The notes beneath the pieces are model-generated. The model saw nothing but the letters and a program-made list of their open reading frames with translations. It searched no databases and was not told the DNA's origin. Below are positions 24,111-34,900 of a stretch of 64,000 nt of DNA, one piece after another. Location of the stretch: assembly GCF_000151315.2 (NCBI RefSeq), contig NW_011887293.1, positions 1,729,552 through 1,793,551 on the forward strand. The letters are read 5' to 3'. A program made the translations under genes and the position numbers. The DNA is from Capsaspora owczarzaki ATCC 30864 (Eukaryota; Opisthokonta; Filasterea). Numbering within the stretch: the first letter of the stretch is position 1; each line of letters starts with the position of its first letter.

Positions 24111-25709
24111 TTATGCTGCATTCATGCGCGCGGAAACAGCATGGACGGCATCCACAAAGCACCGAAGCGCCTCGGGAGAATGCTCGGGCATCATCCCGTG
24201 GCCGAGGTTGGCAATATAGTTTTGAGTTCCAAACTGCGCAAGCATGCTTGTGACCTGCGCCTCGATTTGCGAGTGGGGCGCAAACAAAACGCAGGGATCG
24301 AGGTTGCCTTGGACGGCAACACCGCTGGAAGCAACGCGGGCACGAGCCGATTGCGGGGGCATGGTCCAGTCGAGCCCCACGACGTCGTAGCCGCCGCCAG
24401 TTGCTGGCGACGCCAGCTCCTCGAGGGCAAAGTGTGCTCCCTTTGCAAACACGACCATGGGCACCGCCTCGGTCATGCCCAGCTGCTCGACGCAGGCGCG
24501 CTTGACTTCAACAGCAATTTGTTTCAAGTATGGCAAGGCGAACTGGGCAAATTCGGTAGGGCTGAGTTCACCGGCCCAAGAGTCAAACACTTGGAGAATC
24601 TGAGCGCAGCGAAGAGTGAAATGCTTTGCTAGACCAGCAGTGTCGTACCTGTGCTCCTGCACGCACTTGTCCAACAAGATAGCGAATTGTCCAACAAGAT
24701 AGCGAATCGTCACGGTGGTGATGCGTCGCAAAAGCTCGTGCGATGCCTCTGGGTACTTGAAGAGCCAAGTTTTCGCCTTGGCGAACGTTTTGCTGCCACC
24801 GCCCTCAATCATGTATGACATCAAACGAGTCCAAACGAGCATACGAACGAACAAACGAGTCAAACGGAAATGAGCACACAAACACACAAACAGCCACACG
24901 TATTTCAGCTATAGAATAAAATAAGCGCATACCGGGGCGCCGGCAAAGCCAAACAACGGCACAAGTCCATCGAGGGAATGGCGGGTCAGCGTGAGTGCGT
25001 CAAACACATAGCCCAGCGCTTCGTCGACGTTGACCTCCGTCTTGACGCGTGCCAGGTCTTCCGGTGTGTTGAGCGGCTCCGGAAAGGACGGACCTTTGCC
25101 CTTGATCATGTCCACATGCATGCCAAGCGCCTACAACCGCACGAACGTCAATCTTAGTCGAATCTCACGCCAAGCCTGGTTCCACAAAAAATAATATCAT
25201 ACAACCAACCCGTAACCCCGTTGCATACCTGCGGAACGACAAGAATATCCGAAAAGATGATGGCAGCATCGAGCTCAAACCGCCGGAGTGGCTGCAGAGT
25301 GACCTCGCAGGCAAGCTGAGGTGTCCTGCAGACCTTGAAAAAGTCGCTCTCGGCGCGCATTTCGCGAAACTCTGTCAAAATCAACAGCAACGCACACACA
25401 CAGATTTTTGCAGTGAGAGACACCGATGGGGGGAAGACGAGTGAGATTGAGCCGTCAGTGAGTGGAGAGCGTCGGGCTGGCGGCGGTGGGCTCACCTGGC
25501 AAGTAGCGGCCGGCCTGGCGCATGGCCCAGACAGGGACGCGCTCGGTGGGCTGGTGGCGTGCAGCGCGCAGGAGGAGGTCGTTGCGGAGCGCCGGGAAGG
25601 GCTGCTGGCGGAGCAACCGGATGGCCTCGTGCGTCGCGGCGGGATCCGACGTGAGTGCGGCAACGCTCGCATGGACGGGCAAGGCAGGCAGGGAAGGTGC
25701 AGCAGACAT
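24111..25709 (-). CDS. UROD: Uroporphyrinogen decarboxylase, with two structural anomalies
   Basis: Haem-pathway enzyme that decarboxylates uroporphyrinogen III to coproporphyrinogen III in the cytosol. Clean exons: 25496-25709, 25229-25371, 24933-25130. Then come 24649-24833 and 24111-24599, separated by a predicted 49-nt intron (24600-24648). Motifs: [66 protein letters not shown] and [10 protein letters not shown]. Anomalies: a 20-bp tandem duplication (24668-24707) breaks the frame just before the conserved [11 protein letters not shown], and no AG acceptor precedes the conserved Trp-Thr at 24833. The minus frame stays open across both regions if intron sequence is partly retained. The locus could be a functional variant with exonised intron, a recent pseudogene, or affected by assembly error. 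Family identity is certain; functionality is not. Confidence 0.85.
24668..24707. repeat. 20-bp exact tandem duplication inside UROD
   Basis: Two adjacent identical 20-bp copies, 24668-24687 and 24688-24707, within coding sequence. Twenty is not a multiple of three, so the second copy shifts the UROD frame. See the finding on frame compensation. Confidence 0.95.
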
Positions 25710-25924
25710 TGATGGGGGTGCGAAAAAAAACAACTTGGTCCGGCGCGAAGGTGGGGTGGGGTGGGGGGGGGGGAAAGAGTGGAGTGTGGAGTCAAAAGGG
25801 AGAAAGAATTGGAAAACTGAACTGAACTGCTCAGAAATAAAAAAAGGCAATCGAACAAAATTCAATCCAATTGAAATGGACACTGCAACAAAGACACACA
25901 ACAACAATCACACAACAACAACAA
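25710..25924. other. Spacer between UROD start and TEP1-like stop
   Basis: About 215 bp between two minus-strand genes. It contains a G run at 25761-25770 and CAACAA-type simple repeats from 25899. It presumably holds the UROD promoter and the 3' UTR of the upstream gene. Confidence 0.4.
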
Positions 25925-28900
25925 TCACACAACAAGAGTCAAAAAGTACACAAAGCCAAGCGAATCGCCGGCAGCAATGATCGCGCGACCGGCAGAGTTG
26001 AACACGCTGAGCGATGTGCAGGGCGCGCGAGCAATAAACTCGGCCACTTGGACCGACTTGACGAGATCAAAGGCCTTGATGGAGCTGTCTTCGGAGGCGG
26101 TGATGAGCAACTCCATTGCTGGACGGCCATCGACAGGCTGGATGCGCAGGGTGCGCACTGCAGAGATGCGACGCGAGTGCAGGCGCAGCGCCTTGCCGGC
26201 AGCCTTCGAAGCCTTGGCAACAAAGAGCTTGCCAGCCACGTCAACCGAAACGATGGCACCGGTGGTTGGGTGGGCAACCGAGCCCGTCAGCCAGCCAGAC
26301 GAAGCATGGCCCTTTGCAGACACGCCGCTTGGATTGCGAATCGTCTGAACAAGAGCCTGCGACTTGTCCTTGACGTGCGTCACAACCGCGGTACCGTCTG
26401 CCGACGACGACAGCAGCAAGGGCGCATCACCCATAAAGCTAAGAGACGAAATCCAGTTGGCATGACGCTTCTGGATGGTGGCAATGCGGTCGCCCTTGGC
26501 ATTGTGGAGAAGGATGCTTCCGTTCCAGGAGCCGGAGGCCAACACGTCGTGCGTGCGCGAGAAGGCCACGCAGGAAACGACCGAGCTGTGACCCTCGAGG
26601 CGCCGACCAGCCGTCGCCGTCAACTCTTGCACGGCAGCTGTAGCAGAAGCAGCACCAGCACCAGCAGAATGCACCTTGACATGATGCAGTGGTCCATGCT
26701 TGCTGTCGGCCGCTGGGGGCTGAAGCGGAGACCCAGGCGTGGTGATAATCTTGCGCTTGGTCGAGGTCAGCTTCCACATTTGCAAACCGCGCGACGAGCT
26801 GCTGGAGGCCACCACAAGCGCGTCCGGCGAGTTCAAGAAAGCCACGTCGTTGGTCGAAACACCCTGCTGGACGCTAAACTTGCAGACGGGCACGGGAACG
26901 GCCGTCTCGGAAGCAGCGATCGACAGCTGGTGCAGGTACAGCTGGTTGGCATACTTGGCTGAGCTGTCGTTGTTGGCAAAGTTCAACAAGCTGACACCGG
27001 CATGCTTGACAAGCTGCGAAAGGTCCCACAGCACCACGGTGCCGTCCGCAGAAGTGGAGGCCGCTCGCGTGCCGTCTTCCTCGTAAAAGCGCACGGCGGT
27101 AACCCGGCCATTGTGCGTGGACGAGACACGATCGCGCGCTGCGCGGTCGACATCCTCTGCAGACTTTTGCTGGTTGCCAAACGCGCCTCCAACGCCTGCA
27201 ATGCTCCACTGCTTGACCGTCATATCGAGCGAAGTCGAGACGAGCTTGCCCGAGTCCGAGAAGGCGACCGCGTCCACGCTCTCTGCGTGACCCACCAGCG
27301 CATCGACCTCGTTGCCCAGGAAGGGAGACCAAAGGTAAACGGCACCGTCGTCCGAGCCAGTCGCGACACGAGTTCGACGCATGTCCTTGAGAGACGCTGC
27401 CAGACCCTGAGCAGAGCGCGAGCCAGCGGTAGGTGCGGCGTCCTCGGCCGAGTAGTCAATGTAGAAGGCAACCCCCGCAACACGGTGGTTGTGGCCTTGC
27501 AGCGTGGTGATTTCGCTGCCGTTGAGCATCCACAACTTGACGGTGCCGTCCGAGCTCGACGACGCCACCACAAGGTTGCCCGTCTTGAGGGACATTTGCG
27601 AAACAAGCTTGGCTGCAGCGGCCGAGTTCTTGGGCATGAGGGAGGCAATCAACGCGTCCTTTGCTGCTGCGGGTCCAGTGGGCGCGTCGTCACTAGCATC
27701 GCGAGCCGCATCGCCCGCGTCAGAAGAGCCGCGACCAGCCATGCCGCCGCCACGAGAGCCACCCCGTCCACCACGACCCCCGCGAGCGCCGCCACGGCCA
27801 GCGCCTGACGCGGAGGAGGCAGATGCAGGAGCTTCGGCGCCGTCCTCAATGATGGTGTCCGATGTAGCCTCTGCGTCGTCAGCAGACTTGGCCTTTTGCT
27901 TGGGCATGCGAATGCCAGTCTCGCCGCTGCCGAAAATGGCGCAGCCCGAAACGGCACCGCCGTGGCCGGTCAACGTTGAGAAAAGGTTGAGCGTCGAAGC
28001 TTCCCACACCTTCAGGGTAAAGTCGTTCGAGGCGGACACGAGCCAGGTACCGCACGAAGAGAGGGCGAGCGCGTTCACCCAATCCGAGTGACGGCAGTTG
28101 GGCGATCCTGCCAGCTCGACCTGCTTGCCAGTCGAGACAGTCCAGTAGGCAATCGTGGTGTCGCGGCTCGCCGAGAACAAGTTCGCGCCGTTGGCAGTGA
28201 ACGCCAAAGCCGTCACGGGCCCCTTGTGATGACGCATCACATGCGTGGGCAGCAAGCTCGTGTCCACAACATTGCCCTTCTTTCGGTTCTGAGCACTGTA
28301 TTCTTCGGGAACGGCGACAGGCGTGTAGAGCGCAATCGACATGTCCATCGAGCCGACTGCCAAGCTGGAAGGGCGGTGACGCCAAGTGACTGGGGAGACG
28401 ACAATGCAAGTCACGCCACCTTCGCGCGCTTGGAGCTCGCCCACCTCGACCACTTTGACCACGCCGCCGGAATTTCGAGCGTCCGTCACGTTGAATGTGT
28501 GCAGACGACCCTCTTCGGTGCCGTACGTGAGCATCAGATCGGCGCCGGACATGTACCACACAGCAGCCGACACGCCAGAGACTGGCACTCCGATACGCGT
28601 CACGAGCTCAATGCCGGAGGCAGCGTCAAAGATCTTGGCAAAGCACTCGTGGTAGCCGACGAAAATCAGCCGGCCGTCCAGGGAGGGGACGGCGCACCCA
28701 ACAGCGCCAGTTTCCTCGCCGTTGCCAGGAATGGCAACCTCACGGCGACCGAGGTGCGATGCCCACAGCTTGATCTTGCCGTCCTCCGAAGCGGTAGCCA
28801 GCGTATTGCCGCCGAGCTTGGAGAAGGCGAGCGCATTGATGGGTCGCGAATGGCCCGTGAACGTGCCCATGCACAGACCCGTCAGAGTCGAGTACAAGGA

Positions 28901-31900
28901 AACGTTGCCGTTCAGGGTAGCCGCAGCGAGGTGACGACCCGACGGGGAGTAGACCAACGCGCGCACAGAAGATGGCTTGGGCGCCTCGTCCGGAGAGGAT
29001 TCAATCATGAGCTGGTCTTGCACAGCGCGGGGCGTGAGCATGGTCTGGACAACAACGCGGTTGAACGAGTCCCAAATCTTGATCGAGCCGTCCCATGTGC
29101 CCAAGCCGACAAACTGGCCCTCGGGATGGAAGCACACCGTGTTGACAGGCGAAGACTCGCCGCGGTGCATGGCGAGCTCGGTACCGTCTTGCGCAGACCA
29201 CACGCGGACAATGCAGTCCCAACCGGCCGAAACAATGAGCTTGCCGGCAGGATCGGCTCGCACCGCGTTGACGCGACGGCCGTGGCGCTTGAGCTCGGCG
29301 ACCTTGCGCCCAGTGTCGACATCCCACAAAATGATGATGCCGTCTGTGCTCGAGCTGCACAGGCGCTTGGGACCGGCAAAGCAAACATCCGCAATCGGAG
29401 TGGCGTGGCCTCGCAGCTCGTGAAGCTCGCGACCGGTGTCAAACTCATACAGGCGAAGCACCGTGTCGCCGCAGCCGACGGCAAGGCGAGAGTCGTCGGG
29501 CGAGATGGCGACGCTGGATGCCGGCTTGGCGTAGCCGCCGATCGTCAGACGAGCGCGGTCGTGAACGGCAGGCTTGTTGGACCAGTCGAACGTCAAAATG
29601 TCAACGTCATTGGAACGCTCAGGCTGCTGACGGTAGCGAGCAGGCGTCGCGGCCACAAGCGCGGAGACTCCCGCCGACACGAGTCGTTCGGCCGGGGCGA
29701 TGGCGGCTTGGGCTTGGCGGACGGACGACCCCACCAGAGGAGCAGCCAGCAGGGCAGGATTGACCTTGGCCTGCAACTGGTGGACAAGCATCTGGCGGGC
29801 TGCGACGGCTGGCGCCGACCCGTCGGGCTCGTTGAGGGCCTGCTGAGCAGTGATGCCGGGTCGCGATGTCAGGATGTGCGCCTGGCGCGTGACAAACATG
29901 CCAAACTGCTGAACCTTGGCCGCCGACAATGCACGCGCCTTGTCCTTGGCAAAGCTCGTGGAAATGCGAGTGTCAATCGTGTAGTCGCCCACGAGGTCGT
30001 AGGCCAGACCCATGGCGCACTTGCCTTGAACAAACGCAATGCTGGTGAGCACCGCCTCGAGCCGCTTCCATTGCCGCGCCATGCCCAGATAGTATGGCAA
30101 GTCCGCAAACGCGCGTCGGCGGACACCAGCAAAGGAGCCGTTGCCTCGCGGGTCTGCCTCGCTGGCAAAGTAGTCGGCCAGCATGGAAAAGTACAGAGCA
30201 CACTCGCGCTCATTGCTGAGCCCGTATCGCTGGTAGACTGCTCGAACAAATTCCGCATGGAAGGCATCCAGAGGCTGGTCGGCGGTTTCGTCGCGGGGCC
30301 GCAGGTAGGGCTCGACGGCCCGCAAGAACGAGGTCACAACCGCTTGGGGGAGCATGCGGAAGGCAATGGGCGTCGACACCACCGTCCCGTGGGCCAGCGA
30401 TGCATCGACCGTGTCGCCTGCAGACAGCGACGTCGCGGCGCCAGCGCGGGTGGTAGTAGCAGGCGTTGCCGTGGCGGGTCGCGCAAGCAGCACGTTCGAA
30501 AGCAGCGCCGAAAGCTCGTCCTCTGCCAGGCCGCAGCGCGAGCAAGCAATCAGGCACATGGCGGAGCGGACAATGTCACGGCCGTGATCGAGTTCCAAAC
30601 GAGCAAGCACCTCGTCAAACAGCTGGGCCAGGGTGGGCGACATCTTGTTGAGGCGCTCGCTGACCTTTTCAAAGACGCCAAACACGCGCAGCTCCTCGCA
30701 TGCGACGGTGAGATAGAGTGGACTGGCCGAGTCCTTCTTCTGGGTGAGCAGCTTGAGCTGGTCGTTGAAGGGGGTCTCGTCCAGCTGCTTGCGGTAGCGG
30801 TTGAGCACGCCGCGAATCACATCGGCCTTGTCGACCGGGTTGAGCGGGCCCACAACCAATTGCACGGGCTGCGACACGCGCATGAGAGCGTCGGCCATTT
30901 CAGAGTGGCCAGTCTCGGATGTGGCCGCGGACAAGATCAGCGTCACGGACGACGGGAGATTGGCACCAACGGGCAGCCACTCGAGAGTGCGCGCTTGGTG
31001 GGTGTCATCGAGCTGGTCCAGACCGTCAATCAAGAGCACGAGGCGGTCGCGCGAAACGATGGCAGCCTGGGCCAGAATGCGAGGAAGGGCCTTCTTGAGC
31101 TCGTGGAATGTCTCGGGGATGGGTCCGCCAATGTCTGCAGCTTCGAGCTTGAAGCGGTTGACCAGCTGCGAGCACAGGCGATGCAGCATGCGGCGAGGGT
31201 CAGAGGACGCCGGAGAGACGCCGATAAAATGCGCCAGAATCGAATCGCTGGGGTAGACGACAACGTGCTCGCGCACAAAGGACGCCAGCAAGCTCGACTT
31301 GCCAGAGCCAACCTTGCCGGAAACGAGAAGAGTGCTTCCGGGAGAGTAATGGACAAAGCGATGGAGCTGCTTGATGAGCTGCTGCCGACCAAAGAAGGCG
31401 TCCGAGCGGATTTGGACGAATCGGTTGTGCGCGTCGTCATCGAGTGCGGCCTCGGTCGCGGCATGTGCATCGTTGGAGGTCACGTCGGACGGCACAGTGG
31501 CAAACTCGGCCCGAATGGCGCCCCACAGGGTGTCGACCAAAACCTGACCCAGTTGGGCAAGACCGCTGACAGCAGGCTTGCCATCCACAAGGCCGCCCCA
31601 AGAGCAAGAGTACCGGTCTTGGACGCACAGCCCAGATTCCTTGACCTTCTTCTTGAGAGCACGAAGTGCCTTGGTGGACGCCTCGTTTGTCTCGACAAAG
31701 CGCGAGCCCAGGACTTGGGGCAAATCGTCCAGGAAGCGGTTGTCGCGCATAAAGAAGAAGGCGCGGCCCTTGGCCTTCTCCGGGTTGTTGAGCGCGCCAT
31801 GCATCATTTCCAACTCGGTCACGGAACGGCCCGTGGGGTAGGACTTGACCCACTTGTAGCGATCCTCGTCGGGCAGGACGTACGCCGGAGGGACAAAGCC

Positions 31901-34900
31901 GTAGCGATCGCCGAGGAAGCCCAAAAAGAACGGTCGGCATCGGTCCACTTCCGAGAGACACAGGTCCAGCGTGCGATTGGTCAGAGCCTCCTTGCCAGAA
32001 ATGCCCCAGCGGAGATCCACCTCAAACAAGCTGACGCCGATCAGGGCAGCACGCGCGCGGAGCTCGGGGAAGACAAAGCGCACCAGCAAATCGCGCTCGC
32101 CATGCATGTCCAAGAAGGTTGACGAGATGAAGATGCGGGCCACGCGTGGGCGGAGCGCGGGGTTGGCGCGAGGCTTGAGGAATGGGCGGGTGCGAGCAAT
32201 CTTGCTGATTTGTGCGCGCTTGTTGTCCTCTGCCGTCGCGGCACTGCCATTTCGCTGAGAGCCAAAGACGGCCACTTCAGTCGAGCGGGCAGCAGACGAC
32301 TTGCCCTTGGACGCTCCCGCAGCGCTGGTCGAGCCCGCATCGGCCGCCTTCGAGCCAAGCTTGTAGGCAATTCCAATGTTCTCGACATGGGTGACTTGCG
32401 CAGAGTCGCCTCGCTCGGCAATAAAGCGCAACAACGCGTCCGACCAGCCAGAGATGAGGACATCGTTCGGATGGTTGCCTGCAATCGCAGTTTCGCCGGC
32501 ATCCGTGACGACTGCGTCTGCTGCCACGACGCCAGAAGCAGAGCCAGCAAGATCGATGGCCACAAAGAGCAGATTGGGATTGACCATTTGCCGGTACTTG
32601 AACAAAAAGTCGCCGAGCTCGCGCTCGCACGTATTCGACAAGACGATCAGGTTGTCAACCACCACGCCGTCGCGCAGCAGTCCTGTGAGGTACTCGTAAG
32701 GAAGCGCGCAGTCCCCGTTTGGCTCGCTGCCGGTTTGTTGAAGTGTGTAGGCCTGCGACAGGACGCTCGACATGTTGTTCAGGATGGTGGCGTCCTCCAG
32801 CGTGGCAAACTGGACACGAATCTCCGAAGAGCCGGCGCTGGCCGGGCCGTACACGGCAAATACAGCGTCCTCGCAGGCATGCTTGCACATCAGACCCATC
32901 AACACGGCAATCTCGGCAACCGTGCGGGGCTTGCCGAGGCCCTTGGCGGAGCCGCAAGGCTTGTGCATGTTCGCCGAAGCGTTGCACAACACGATCGTCT
33001 TGCCCTTGATGGGAGAAACGTTGTGCGCGGTGGCAATTTTCACGGCCGTATCGAGCGCGTTGCGGTAGTCGGCAACAACCTTCGGGTCGACGACGACAGG
33101 CTCCTTGGCAGGCTTGGAAGCAGCAGCACCACCACCACGGCCGCCGCGACCCCCGCGACCGCCGCGTGCGGCACCTCCTCCACGACCACCACGTCCACCG
33201 CGACCAGCACCGGCGGCAGCTGGAGGCTTGAGGCATTCGTCAATGGCCTCGTACGCCGAGAAGAACCGGAAGGGGAACTGCTTGCTGTTGATGACCGCAA
33301 TGGGCTCGGTCAGCTTGCGCAAAATCCAGCGATGGTGACGGTGGGACACGCCAGCCATGATGATGTTGCGCAAGTTGCGAAGCATGGCCATGAACGGCAG
33401 CTTGTTGTGATCGATGAGCGTCTGCCACGTCGTGGCATTGTTGCCCTTGAGCGACACTTGCGTTTCCCATGTTTCTGGCACGGGCAGCTTCATGCGCTTG
33501 CCGCAGCGAGTCGCGTCGTAGTCGCCAGGGAGCTTGAGCTTGTAGAACTCCTCGAGTGACGAAGGATACTTCTTGCCAATGATGGCCATCACACGATCGA
33601 CTGGGTGAGAAATGTGCAGCTTGCGCACAAGCTGCTTGATGGTAAACTCCATCTTTTCAAGCTTTTGCTCGTCCTCAGCGTCCTCATCTGTGGCAACGAC
33701 GGCGTCCTCATATGCGGGAACGACGGCGAACGAGTTGGGAGTTGTTCCAAAGCCCACGCCGGCCCGGCCACCACGGCCGCCGCCGCGACCACCGCGACCA
33801 GCACCGCGTCCGCCACGAGCGCCACCGCGAGCCGACGAATCGCCGCCCTTCTCCTTGTCCTTCTTTGACTTGGACTTGTCCTTGTTGTACTTGCCCAGCT
33901 GGTACTCGTCAAACTCGGGGAACTTGTCAGCCATGACGCGACGCAGCGCAGTGGGCAGCGAGCCGCGGTTGAGATGCCCGTCGCCAAACATTTGGTAGAG
34001 CTGAGCGACCTCCATCCAGTCGGAGGGCAATCGAATGGACTCGTTAAAGTACTTTGCGAGGAAGGGTCGGCACGCTGGGATGCGACCTGCGAGCGCCAGC
34101 AAAAAGTTGGCTGTCGAGCGAATGCCGAGCTCCTGGCGCGTGTAGAGCGCGGTCTGAAGGATGAACTCGGGATTGACCTCTGCGACATGCTCGGCCAGCG
34201 CCATGACGTTGGCGCGGGTTGCATTGCCAACGGCATAAAAGTCGGGCTCGCGCAAGAGCGATGCGGCGACAGCGTTGAGCAAGGCCTGCTTGGCGGCGAC
34301 GAGGGAGGTGGGCGAGACGGCGACGGCTGCATACGCATGCTCCTTGATGGACTCTGTCGAAGCGAACGGCAGCACCGGCGGTGGGACGAGCGGCGCGGTG
34401 GCACCCGACGATGCCTGGATGGCATACTCGGCGAGCTCGGGATCGTCCCATGCAGAAAAGTCGTACGACGGGATGAATGCGTCAAAGCCAGAGACCTCGA
34501 TTTCGTCGTCCGCATACATTGTACCGACAATGGTGTCTGGAGCAGCAGCGGCAGCAGCAGCAGCAGCAGCAGCAGTCATATCGCCGTTTGCAATGGCGCT
34601 GGTGGGACCCGCAGCGTGCGATCGGCGAAGCCCGCCCAAGGTCGAGGAAGTGGTCTGCAGCGAGCCACCCAAGCGAAGAGCCCCCTGCGAGCCAAGCGCA
34701 GACGAAGTGGATGACGAGGTGAAGCTCGACGAGGTGGAAGTTGAGCCGGTCAGGGTGCGGGATGACAGCCCAATCGAGGTGGATGACGAAACATTGCGTG
34801 ACGAAGCCAAAGCGGACGACGTCAATGCAGATGCAGATGCAGATGCAGACGACGACGACGACGACAGAGCAGACGCAGACGACGACGACGACAGGGCAGA

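Noticed and set aside
24909-24932. A 24-nt intron in UROD
   Set aside because: The TATAG acceptor is in phase, but 24 nt is far below every other intron here; kept only as part of the anomaly report.
28088-32122. 1344-codon plus-strand ORF
   Set aside because: Antisense shadow of the TEP1-like gene. GC-rich third positions leave the opposite strand free of stops; composition is Arg/Gly/His-rich with no family.
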